A DNA stretch of 64,000 nucleotides. Source: Macrotrachela quadricornifera. Its lineage: Eukaryota > Rotifera > Eurotatoria > Philodinida > Philodinidae. Made by a program: the position numbers and the translations under genes. Location: contig JAJEKB010020522.1 in the NCBI GenBank assembly GCA_022393335.1, positions 377,653-441,652 on the forward strand. Reading direction: 5' to 3'. Positions 55,731 through 64,000 of this stretch are shown piece after piece (the stretch's first letter is position 1; each line of letters starts with the position of its first letter). The notes under the pieces were generated by a model. It was given only the letters and a program-made list of their open reading frames with translations. It was not told the origin of the DNA and did not search any database.

Positions 55731-56327
55731 CTAGCTTTTACGGATCAATTCGAATGATTTAGGAACTGTTACATCATTTACTCGTTCACCCCGATAATAG
55801 ACTGACGACCTGTCTTTAGCATAACCTTCACCAAGCAATTGAAATCCAGAAACGATTACACCATTGATTTTTTTACCCAGACAATAGATATTCCACTTAT
55901 CCTTTGCATAACCATCACCAGTTAATTCGAATGAAGGACCATTGGAACCATCGACTATTCTACCCAAGTAATAGGCATACCACTTGTCCTTTGTATAACC
56001 ATCACCAAGTAGTTTGAATGAAGGACCATTCGAACCATCGATTTTTTTACCCGCATAATAGGCATACCACTTATCCTTGGCATAACCATCACCAAGTAAT
56101 TCGAATGAGGGACCATTTGAACCATCGATTTTTTTACCTCGATAAAAGGCAGCAGACTTATCTTTTGCAAAGCCATGTTCTATATTGGGTCTATAAAACC
56201 ATGGTAACTGCTGGTCAGTAAGAGTACTATTTGTATCTTCACTTTTTTTATGTGAATACGGTAATGGTCCAGCCTCGGTCATTAGCGATGAAAATAATAA
56301 TATTAATATGGTAAAACTGAAAGTCAT
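55731..56327 (-). CDS. secreted DKNYY-repeat protein
   Basis: 198 residues from the ATG at 56327, chosen because it opens a clear signal peptide (MTFSFTILILLFSSLMTEAG); an in-frame ATG at 56468 would add about 47 residues without one. After a linker, five repeats of about 33 residues follow, each GYAKDKWYAYYxGKKIDGSN plus GPSFELLGD. This is the DKNYY repeat, known mainly from bacterial surface or secreted proteins of unknown function. Repeats 2-4 are almost identical, pointing to recent internal duplication. No intron. Bacterial origin by transfer is likely but unproven. Confidence 0.8.
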   Translation of the reverse strand: MTFSFTILILLFSSLMTEAGPLPYSHKKSEDTNSTLTDQQLPWFYRPNIEHGFAKDKSAAFYRGKKIDGSNGPSFELLGDGYAKDKWYAYYAGKKIDGSNGPSFKLLGDGYTKDKWYAYYLGRIVDGSNGPSFELTGDGYAKDKWNIYCLGKKINGVIVSGFQLLGEGYAKDRSSVYYRGERVNDVTVPKSFELIRKS

Positions 56328-57008
56328 GTTGAGTCTAGAATATAAAATTACGTTGCTACGTAGTTTTGTTTTTGAGATATGGTGAATTTTAAAAATTATT
56401 GGAAGAAATTCATACAAGGCGAAATTGTGACATACATAAATTCCTATTCTATCTTTAAAGAACAACAACTTATGACGATGTTTGCTAGAAGAAGCGTTAG
56501 CGCTGATAGAACTACGCTTTGTAATATTTCTTTCTATCTATAATCGCCTAGTTTCCATACAAAACGGACACGTATATACTCGTCCATGAAAGAAAGAAGA
56601 AAAGAATAAGGCAGAAAGAATAATAAGACAGTTGTTGAGAGCAATATGATAGGGACAAAATGCAACATGATGTACGAAGTAAGGACAGAATAAGAAAGTG
56701 TCAAACATCATGTATATAGAATGCGCTTTAACCGAATCGTTACACTCCCGAGTGGAAATTGGACGCTTTCCCGAGCGTTCGTAACATCAAGAGAGGAAAA
56801 AACAGAAGAAGAAGAAGATAAAAAATGAAAGTAGTATTATGATACGTCAACGTCGAACGATAGAACGAGTACATACTAAAAGGAGGAAAAACAAAAGAAA
56901 ATTCAACAAAATAATTAGGGATGCAACAGTGGCGGTTAACTGTCCACCGCTTCACCGGTAGTACGGTGACACCAGTGAACGGTGACACTGGTGGATCGGC
57001 CCATCACT
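56328..57008. other. intergenic, no gene seen
   Basis: About 680 bases. A GC-richer patch at 56930-57000 has CCACCGCTTCACCGG and ACCAGTGAACGGTGACACTGG, a short imperfect palindrome. No gene recognised. Confidence 0.4.
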
Positions 57009-58586
57009 CTATACCATTAAGATGTTAGATACCCTTATGGCGAGAAATAACTGGTCAGTCTTTTCAATTCCCGAAAATGGTTTACAAAAAAAATCAAATG
57101 TCACAAATTTATGAAATTGATTCACAAATGTAACAGATACACCAAGATATGAAATTTGTCTATATTTATCTGACCACAGATCTGGAGAAATTGTTAAACA
57201 TCCATTTGTGTACGGTTCTATTAACAATTCTTTCATTTGTTCACGACAAGTTTCAGCAAAAGTTTGAAGATAATTCGAAATTGTAGTTCGACCACGAAGT
57301 ACATCATTTACATCAACATTACCATAAAGACTTCCTAAAAAAATTAATTCAAGGTATATTTAATTTAAATAATGCATACCAAGTTTAACACATTCTTGTA
57401 TAAGAGCTCGAAGACCAGTATCATCAATTATTGATAAAGGTCGAATATCACCATATATCCAACGTAAAATTAAATCTTTGATGACAGCTGATCGTTCGTT
57501 ACTTCATTTTTTTCTAATCAACATTATTTTATCAATTGTCGGTTGTGTTGATGTTGATGTGGATATAGTCGTAGATGTGGTAGTGTTCGTATCTGATTTT
57601 ATTTCATGTACAACACATGAATGAGATTTCATATAATTTGTTCCACTATTTGGACCATAAACATAAGTTTTTTTACACTTACGACAACGAGTAAATCTCA
57701 TAATTCTCTCAAAAGTTCCAGTTTGTTGATTAAGCTTAGCTGGAAAACCAAAAATACACCAATATGAAGCACTACCTGATGCTGCTTTATTATAAATAAT
57801 ATCATATTGATGCTTCTCATGTATTAATAAATGATAAATTCGTTCACTAGAATATGATGATGAAGCTGATGATACAAAATTTGTATTTAATGATGAAGAT
57901 GTTGCTGAAACATTTAAATTTGAGAATGAAAAAGATGATGTTGAAGCAGAAGGTAAAACATTTGTATGTTATGATAAAAAAGATGAAGATGAACTTGATG
58001 ATAGAATCCCATGTCGTCAAAATCGCGGCACTTTTGGCGATTAATCGCGATTTTTAAGAAAATCGCCGATTAATCGCGATATAGTCGACGATTTTTTTTT
58101 AAAATTGCGATTAATCGTCCAAAATCGCGATTAATCGCCCAAAATCGCGATTAATCGGCGATTTTCGCTCAACTTTTATATCGGTAATATTATGGGCAAA
58201 TCACATGATATCGCTAATCTTTTCATGTTATTGTATCCGTAGCTCTATCTGCTCTTGTACTTAAGCTTTTTGGCTCTGTTATTCGCTCTTTTTCTATCGA
58301 TTATTTTTTTTATCTGTCAATTTGATTCTCTTTTGGGAGAAGAAACATGAAGAAAATGAACTTGAATAGGCTCTACGATAGTCTATCTGACGTCATCTTT
58401 CGATTTTAGCAAAGTCTTATCGTTTTTGATAAATCTTGATTTTTTTGAAAAAACTGACCAAAAATCGTCAGTTTTGGTGATTAATCGCGATTTAATCGCA
58501 CGATTAATCGGGCGATTTTTTCGCGATTAATCGCCGATTTTCACGCGATTTTGATGACATGGGATACGAATATCATCATCAGACAT
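57009..58586 (-). pseudogene. hAT-type transposase, broken
   Basis: Reading on the minus strand: ATG at 58586 (SDDDIRI), a 556-bp MITE insertion, a Ser/Asn-rich stretch with a stop, then YWCIFGFPAKLN and a BED-type zinc finger (CRKCKKTYVYG, then MKSHSC), a TGA stop near 57504, SAVIKDLILRWIYGD, a 45-nt intron (57335-57379), and TISPDLWSDKYRQISYLGVS, the DDE-region block of hAT transposases. It ends at 57009 without the C-terminal dimerisation region. At least two stops plus the insertion make it inactive. Confidence 0.75.
58008..58563. mobile_element. MITE with subterminal CGATTAATCG repeats inside the hAT relic
   Basis: Inverted ends CCCATGTCGTCAAAATCGCG and, inverted, CCCATGTCATCAAAATCGCG. 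Near both ends GCGATTAATCGCC-type words occur about a dozen times in both orientations, as expected for transposase binding sites. Flanks ATAGAAT (58001-58007) and ATACGAAT (58564-58571) look like an 8-bp target duplication with one base lost, which fits a hAT-type MITE. Confidence 0.75.
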
Positions 58587-58855
58587 TATTTATTTAAATT
58601 TTGTTTGATTAAGAAAATCTTAAAAATAGAATACATTCAATTTTTTAAATGGTCAATAGCACTTGTTATTATTTCTGTTAGAATTAATTTACCATGATTG
58701 TTGTGTTATCTTCTTTGTTCATGTATTCGTTAACTGTACTATATCTCCACCAATTATCAATGATAAAAATATTTGGAAAAAATTATCAGCTTATAGCGCC
58801 ATCTACTCCTGAAAGGTTTTTTTAATGAGATAAGTATTTGCTATATCCAGGATAA
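58587..58855. other. intergenic, no gene seen
   Basis: Promoter side of the hAT relic; AT-rich, nothing recognised. Confidence 0.35.
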
Positions 58856-58996
58856 CGACTTCAGCCTGGCCTGGCCTGAAGGCCAGGCTGAAAACTACAT
58901 GGTCTGATCGGGCCAGGAGAAAATTCAAGAACTCAGCCTGGCCTGGTAGACGGCCTGATGGCCTGCCAGTCACCAGGCCCGGCTGGCAGCTCTGAT
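58856..58996. repeat. GCCTGGCCTG-rich repeat, copy 2
   Basis: TCAGCCTGGCCTGGCCTGAA, GGCCAGGCTGA and later AGCCTGGCCTGG, ending GGCTGGCAGCTCTG. Matches the patch at 34845-34957 in composition, word order and end. Confidence 0.6.
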
Positions 58997-59031
58997 TTCA
59001 ATCATGTATCGATAAATAGATCGTACCTATC

Positions 59032-59600
59032 TGTGAGTGGTTGTAAAGACTTATTATGATGTTTGTGAAGACTATAAGAGAGATTCCGGGTGGTTGTGTT
59101 TATCAGTAAGCATATTCAGATCGATTTCATATGTTTCCAGAGAAAATTACATAATAAAAACTCGACTTCAGCCTATTACTTGTCTTTGTAAAAGTATAGA
59201 TTATGTAACTCTGTGGGTGGTTGTGAAGACATATTATGGTGTTTATGAAGACTATAAGAGAGATTCTGGGTGGTTGTGTTTATCAGTAAGCATATTCAGA
59301 TCGATTTCATGTTTCCAGAAAAAATTACATAATAAAAACTTGACTTCAGCCTATCACTTGTCTTTGTAAAAGTATAGATCATGTAATTCTGTGGGTGGTT
59401 GTGAAGACATATTATGGTGTTTATGAAGGCTATAAGAGAGATTCTGGGTGGTTGTGTTGAGGAAGGTCATTTTTTACTGTTTGTTAAGGGTTTCTTTTTC
59501 TTATAAGCCAGTAAAAGTGGGTGGTTGTGCACATAACTCACTGAGATGTGGGTGGTTGTGAATATGACTTATAGGCTATCTTACAAAGTTGGGTGGTTGT
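59032..59600. repeat. ~180-bp tandem repeat with GTGGGTGGTTGTG motif
   Basis: Unit 1 (59034-59213) and unit 2 (59214-59392) differ at a handful of positions. Unit 3 (59393-59460) is cut short. Three more isolated GTGGGTGGTTGTG motifs follow at about 59519, 59549 and 59589. Each full unit contains the motif twice. The apparent frame 59037-59369 is a by-product. Confidence 0.85.
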
Positions 59601-59614
59601 GGTGATTGCATAAA

Positions 59615-60147
59615 TTACAGATACCCACTTTCAACGCGTTCATACTCATTTGTTTCGAAGGTCTTGTCTATCTGAGTAGTGCTTCTGATAACGTTCTGTT
59701 TATTAGTGTTCACTGCTCCAATACTATGATAATAAACATTGTTAAAATCAGTACCCGATTTATAAAAGCAACCAGGTTCATTAATGTTAAAAGCATTAAG
59801 AAACGTTAATTAAATACTACATTAAGTTTATTCTAAATTGAAGCATAAACATCTAAATCATCTCTATAATTTAAATTTATAACTGTAATATTCAAACACT
59901 CATTTCGACAATTTACTAGAAGAATATGACCATATAGTTCTGGATAAAATTTCAAATATATTATACTTTGAATACTTTCCAAAACAATGGAATTAGTCAC
60001 AGTATAATTTGATACTGGAAGTGTAAATGCACTAGATTCATCAATAGTATGATGTATTGCAAGAATATGATAAAGAATTAAATTTACAACATTGTTTAAT
60101 TTAGAAGAATCTAGTATTCCACAGACTATGCTGCTATCATTGGTTTA
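59615..60147 (-). pseudogene. fragment of an extracellular protein gene with WSC-like copy 2
   Basis: Upstream frame 59833-60147 reads NDSSIVCGILDSSKLNNVVN, later NYTVTNSIVLESIQS and LLVNCRNECLNITVINLNYR, then a stop; it has glycosylation sites and no ATG. Frame 59615-59809 follows with LNAFNINEPGCFYKSGTDFN and SIGAVNTNKQNVIRSTT, a paralogue of 42408-42694. I cannot place a clean intron between them. The 5' side is cut at about 60150-60173 by foldback FB2, so the gene is probably broken by it. Confidence 0.4.
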
Positions 60148-60172
60148 AATAGCTTGAGTCTTGGAAACTATT

Positions 60173-60750
60173 GCCCATTTCAAAATAAAAGGCGCTTGGG
60201 TATTTATTGAATAACTTTTGATAGAAGTAAGATAGAGAGCTGCAATTTTCACTGTTGGAAAGAGAAGATGAAGACGTATCGAATCGTATAATACAGAGTT
60301 TCCCGGAAGGCTTTTAAAAGTTTTTTTAATCAATTTTCTACAAAAAAATGCCGAAAATTGAGTTCCTATTTTATGAGAAAAACGCAAAAAAGTGGTTTTT
60401 TTCACAGAAATTAATAGGAAAATCGGCTAAAAATTTCGAGTAGGATACTTATAACTGCTGAACGAATAGGCCTAAAAGTTTTGGCCTTGCGTATAGTTTG
60501 TAGATCTTTTCTTAGCGGTTCAAATGCATACGAAATGATTCAAGAATCACTGTAGTCATCCTACGGATAATGTTCGTTTTCAAAAACATTACGGCAAGTC
60601 TTTGAAAAAACCACGGCAAATTATCTCATAATATACGGTTCGATGCGTATTCATCTCCTCTTTCCAATGGTGAAAACCGCAATTCTCTATTTTACTTCTA
60701 TCAAAAGTTATTCAAAAAATACCCACGCGCCGTTTATTTTGAAATGAGTA
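60173..60750. repeat. foldback element FB2
   Basis: Left arm 60173-60298 and right arm 60622-60750 are inverted: CATTTCAAAATAAAAGGCGC, TTGAATAACTTTTGATAGAA, AATTTTCACTGTTGGAAAGA, then CGTATCGAATCGTATA. The roughly 320-bp loop resembles the stretch near 5130-5240. Same family as FB1 and FB3. Confidence 0.8.
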
Positions 60751-61049
60751 ACAATCGTTTTGTTTGATTGTTGTTTTTTAATTCTTCACATTTTCATTGT
60801 TTTATGTCAAATCTTCTTGATGTATGATTTGTAGCTGTGTTCCAGCTCTTTCATCATCTCCAGATCGTAACCGTTTATTAGTTGCCGGGGTATGAGAACC
60901 TGATTTCAAAAACTGATTTTAGGATGAATCACTATCTTCATCCATGAAATATAATATTGATCGCGAGAGAAGCGAAAAAAGAAATACAACACGTCTAATC
61001 GCTACACGTGCAAGAGGAGAAATGAATATGGACAGATATGATAAAAGGC
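60751..61049. other. intergenic, no gene seen
   Basis: AT-rich spacer with nothing recognised. Confidence 0.35.
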
Positions 61050-61120
61050 TACACTGTAAAAAAGAAGAGTAGAATAATAAGCCCTTAATGGTTTATTATC
61101 TACCAGTATTTTACAGTGTA
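61050..61120. repeat. 71-bp palindromic mini-element
   Basis: TACACTGTAAAA at the left and TTTTACAGTGTA at the right, with GTAGAATAATAA and TTATTATCTAC inside and CCCTTAATGG at the centre. Almost the whole unit folds on itself. It lies about 110 bases upstream of the ankyrin-ART start codon. Confidence 0.7.
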
Positions 61121-61232
61121 CGACGAGAAAAAGAACACTTGCTATTTGATAAACAATATTAGGTAACAAAATACGCGAAACGAAAGGAAGGTTAAAAAAA
61201 AAAGAGCATTTTCCCAACTTTACCAAGAGGCA

Positions 61233-62447
61233 ATGCAAAGTGAGATTTATAAAGCATGTGAAGATGGCGATATCAGTTTAGTTGAAGTATTGATCAACAC
61301 ATCTCCAGATGATGCAGATATCAATCGTCTAGAGCCAAACGGAAATACTGCTCTGCACATTGCTTGTATTAAAAGTTACACAGATATTGTTCGATTATTT
61401 CTCAATGACATTCGTGTTGATCGACATCGAATGAATAATGATCATCGAACTGCATATGACGTAGCTTCTACAAAAGAAATTCGGCAACTGTTTTGTAGAC
61501 CTCAACATAATGGTAATCCATTTTGTGATAATCAGAACATAGTAAACCTACTTCGAGTAATTATCAACGAAGATTGTTCAGAATCACGGTGGATTACAAC
61601 CTATCCTACTGCTGGACCAATTTCGAGCGAACTGATTGGTAAAGTTAGTGATGGTCATCATGGAGCCATGATTTCGATTATAGATTGGTGCAAAACTTTA
61701 TTTGGAATTGATCCATATGAAAAGAAATATAATAAATGGTTTCAAGATTTACAAATTCATATTGAACAATGTCTCATTGATGGATATTTGCAAAAAAATT
61801 GTGAACCAAATTATAAAGTTTATTTGAACGCATGTAAATGTATTAAAAAATATGAAAAAACAAGAAAAATTGAACATCTTTTAACACTTTATACATTAGA
61901 TACATCGATATGTCAATATTTTGCAGAAAGTTCAGACAGAACAAATTGTCTTTATGAACCAATTCTTTTTGATTTATTCAGTGTGGACAATCGTTCTTAT
62001 CAAGGGCTTTCTTTTCGTGGATTAACAATGAAAGAAAGTGAATTTGAACGATATAAACGAGCATTGTATTGTCCAGGAAGTTATATAAAAACAAACACAT
62101 TTTGTTCAACATCGGTTGATCGATCAGTAGCTGAAATGTTTACTAATAATAATACAATAGAAAATACTGTTAATGTTATTATGTGTTTTGAATTTACTAA
62201 ATCATGTGTAACAGCTTTAATTCTTTTTTCACGTTTACCACAGCTGAAATGCATCTCAAATTTTGAAGATGAACAAGAAATTCTTATCCTTCCTGAAACA
62301 ATATTTTCTGTTAAAAATATTCAAGAAAACGATCAAAATAATGTAAAAACAATCTATCTTGAACATTATAATACAGATGATGAAGAAGGAGAAATGCGGC
62401 AAGAAAGACTTAAAAGTTATGTAGAATCATGCATCCTTGATACATAG
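61233..62447 (+). CDS. ankyrin-repeat mono-ADP-ribosyltransferase
   Basis: 404 residues in one exon. Residues 1-90 hold two to three ankyrin repeats (NGNTALHIACIKSYTDIVRL), a protein-binding module. Residues about 120-360 form an arginine-type ADP-ribosyltransferase fold with the R-S-E catalytic set: Arg262 in SFRGL, Ser-Thr-Ser at 292-294 in CSTSVDRS, and the E-x-E region at 345-349 in FEDEQEI. Such enzymes move ADP-ribose from NAD+ to proteins. There is no signal peptide, so it acts inside the cell. Ankyrin-ART fusions are expanded in bdelloids; targets are unknown. A self-complementary mini-element lies just upstream. The reading frame is intact. Confidence 0.85.
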   Translation: MQSEIYKACEDGDISLVEVLINTSPDDADINRLEPNGNTALHIACIKSYTDIVRLFLNDIRVDRHRMNNDHRTAYDVASTKEIRQLFCRPQHNGNPFCDNQNIVNLLRVIINEDCSESRWITTYPTAGPISSELIGKVSDGHHGAMISIIDWCKTLFGIDPYEKKYNKWFQDLQIHIEQCLIDGYLQKNCEPNYKVYLNACKCIKKYEKTRKIEHLLTLYTLDTSICQYFAESSDRTNCLYEPILFDLFSVDNRSYQGLSFRGLTMKESEFERYKRALYCPGSYIKTNTFCSTSVDRSVAEMFTNNNTIENTVNVIMCFEFTKSCVTALILFSRLPQLKCISNFEDEQEILILPETIFSVKNIQENDQNNVKTIYLEHYNTDDEEGEMRQERLKSYVESCILDT

Positions 62448-62471
62448 TTAATTGTGATTACATTTTTCTTT

Positions 62472-63304
62472 TTATATAACATATTTGAAAAATAAACCAG
62501 ATAACCACACTTTTTCCAACTGAAAGACGATTCCAGATTTTCGAATGGCACACTGTGAACCGAATTCATTTTGTGCTAAGAAAAAAAGCGCTGCAAGCAT
62601 TATTTCCATGAGAAAAATGCTTGTAAATGACTGATAAATTGCTCTTAAAAATGTAAGATCATCCCTATCATTTGGAAAATCCGAAACATAAAACATTATG
62701 TACCTATAGGTAATGTAAAACAAAGCGAATGCCAATTCAGATATGATAAGCATTGAAGGTGCGATAATCGAATAAACAAGAGTAATAACAACAAAATTAG
62801 TAAAAACAGGAAATACCGTACCCCAACTGAGACCATCCTATGTAAAATATCGTTTCCATTTTCTCCTTGATATATTATCAAATCTTTTTTCTAATAGATA
62901 AAATAAAATAAGTGTAGCAATTTTATAATAAAAGTCCAACAGCAATACTTAATCCTTTTGATGATAAAAAACTAAAAAAGAAATTACTTGCAGATGGAAT
63001 GTTTGCAGCTATTGGTCTCAGTGTTCGATTTTGAATAATAAGTGTTATCACACTTGAAACACTAGTTGATATTGTTACAAATAAAAATACATGAATAAAT
63101 TGAAAAACAAAATAAGATCCTTGGACACAACGATCAATTGCATCTGTTGTTGGGATTTTAGACATTCTAGCAAGAAATTTTAATACTAGTGGAATTAATG
63201 ACATTAATATAGCCAATAGAACAGTCGGAAGAAGACCTGTCATTAAACCAAGAAGAGGACTTGGAAGATTATAAATAAATTCGAGAAAAGCTAATTTATT
63301 CCCT
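62472..63304 (-). pseudogene. OSCA/CSC1/TMEM63-type channel gene fragment
   Basis: The minus strand reads FLEFIYNLPSPLLGLMTGLL, PTVLLAILMSLIPLVLKFLA, VQGSYFVFQFIHVFLFVT and IPSASNFFFSFLSSKGLS, then after a frame change ATLILFYLLEKRFDNISRRK, a TAG stop, and DGLSWGTVFPVFTNFVVITL, YSIIAPS and AFALFYITYRY. These are consecutive membrane helices of the RSN1-type pore region of stress-gated calcium channels. A frameshift near 62930 and the stop near 62838 break it, and it ends early. An acceptor-like CAGTAG at 63305 means 5' exons may lie at higher coordinates or outside the window. Confidence 0.75.
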
Positions 63305-64000
63305 CTACTGGAAGGAGGGTTATGCGTCGACTAGATATCATGAAAAAATGAGTTAATGTTCGTTCGTGTGTTCATGTATTTGTGTGGTTATTGTATGAAT
63401 ATATTTTGATAGTAGTTTTCCATAACACTTGACGAAAGGGTAATCGAGGGTGGGGAGTTCGAATCTGATATTAGTTTTTTTGAGTATCATTTTTTAATGA
63501 TATTAGTGCTGTTGAAATTTCCTATATATATATATCATCTATCTTATCAACAGAACATTGTATCCATCTATTATTATAGTATCTAGCAAAGCAGAAAGAA
63601 CAGACCCATGTATAACTATCGAGCTAATTTGTCGTTAGAATAAATCATTGGTCCAAAGCTTTGTTTTCAGTAAAAACGGACTATATATATTCTTCCACTT
63701 ATACACTGTTGATTAAGAATATGGTAAACATATTTTCCTTTATATATTTTCATGTTTTCATAATCTTTTAACAAAATTAAAAAATCTTTTCGCACCATCA
63801 AAGTCAAAACATATATGACCAATGAGATAAAGAAGTTCACGACAAATATCATCAACAATTTATGATATGTTTGTAACGGCTAGTGACGCATATGCTTCAC
63901 ATGTACGTGCGTGTACAAAATGTGTCAGTTTGTACATCATGCGTACGGCTAACAACTCCTCCTTGGACAGCTTAGGTAATCAGACAATGGTAGAAAAAAA
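63305..64000. other. window end, possible 5' part of the channel gene
   Basis: The minus-strand frame 63667-63858 encodes a hydrophobic stretch (FVVNFFISLVIYVLTLMV) followed by basic residues, which could be a membrane helix of the channel gene, but I find no clear family motif. At 63455 a B-box-like GAGTTCGAATCTG followed by a T run hints at an old tRNA-derived repeat. Confidence 0.25.

Noticed and set aside
59037..59369. 110-codon + strand frame
   Set aside because: It is two units of the 180-bp tandem repeat read through; no protein-like features.
63440..63490. tRNA gene suggested by GAGTTCGAATCTG followed by a T run
   Set aside because: The T-stem does not pair and no A-box or acceptor stem could be found upstream; at best an old tRNA-derived repeat.

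Overview
The window looks like accessory, transposon-rich DNA from a bdelloid rotifer, most likely a Rotaria-like species; this is inferred, since no ribosomal or mitochondrial marker is present. The grounds are a very AT-rich sequence, short introns of about 45-60 nt with GT..AG ends, NHL-repeat proteins with the AGGNGxGNxLNQL signature common in bdelloids, ankyrin-ADP-ribosyltransferase and DKNYY genes, an intradiol dioxygenase of the kind bdelloids are thought to have gained from microbes, and Penelope-like retroelements accompanied by hammerhead-ribozyme-like motifs.

Layout. 0-26 kb is the gene-richest part: a secreted PAN/Apple-like protein (316-765, -), an NHL protein (2493-3452, -), a spliced antistasin-like gene (6607-7426, -), coding remnants at 8.3-11.1 kb, a four-exon intradiol dioxygenase (11384-12300, -), a zinc finger/coiled-coil/NHL protein (14318-15733, -), an alpha-helical protein with a glycine-rich hydrophobic hairpin (16366-17457, +), a Penelope-like relic (18312-18800, -) and a six-exon single-pass surface protein with a Thr-rich stalk (21351-25328, +). 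26-35 kb is mostly mobile or repeat DNA: a foldback element, two diverged copies of a GTGACGGAATCAC element, a broken Penelope-like reverse transcriptase with a hammerhead-like 3' motif, a 2.2 kb inverted-repeat structure with a TTAA-flanked MITE inside it, and two 34-bp minisatellites in opposite orientation. Most of this appears to lie inside one 4.6 kb first intron of a NYN-domain gene (30968-37317, +).

37-47 kb is sparse: CG-rich palindromic clusters, a strong hairpin, a WSC-like fragment and a three-exon secreted orphan (43466-44812, -). 47-53.5 kb holds a frameshifted non-LTR retrotransposon interrupted by a 3.1 kb TIR element full of degenerate satellites. 53.6-56.3 kb holds a broken coiled-coil gene with a TATA promoter, two more hammerhead-like motifs and a secreted DKNYY-repeat protein. 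57-60.8 kb is a dead hAT transposase split by a MITE, a 180-bp tandem repeat and another foldback. 61.2-63.3 kb carries an intact ankyrin-ADP-ribosyltransferase gene and a damaged fragment of an OSCA/CSC1/TMEM63 channel gene. No operons or shared pathway are evident; the genes are individually promoted accessory genes (extracellular, signalling or defence-like) embedded in decaying mobile DNA.
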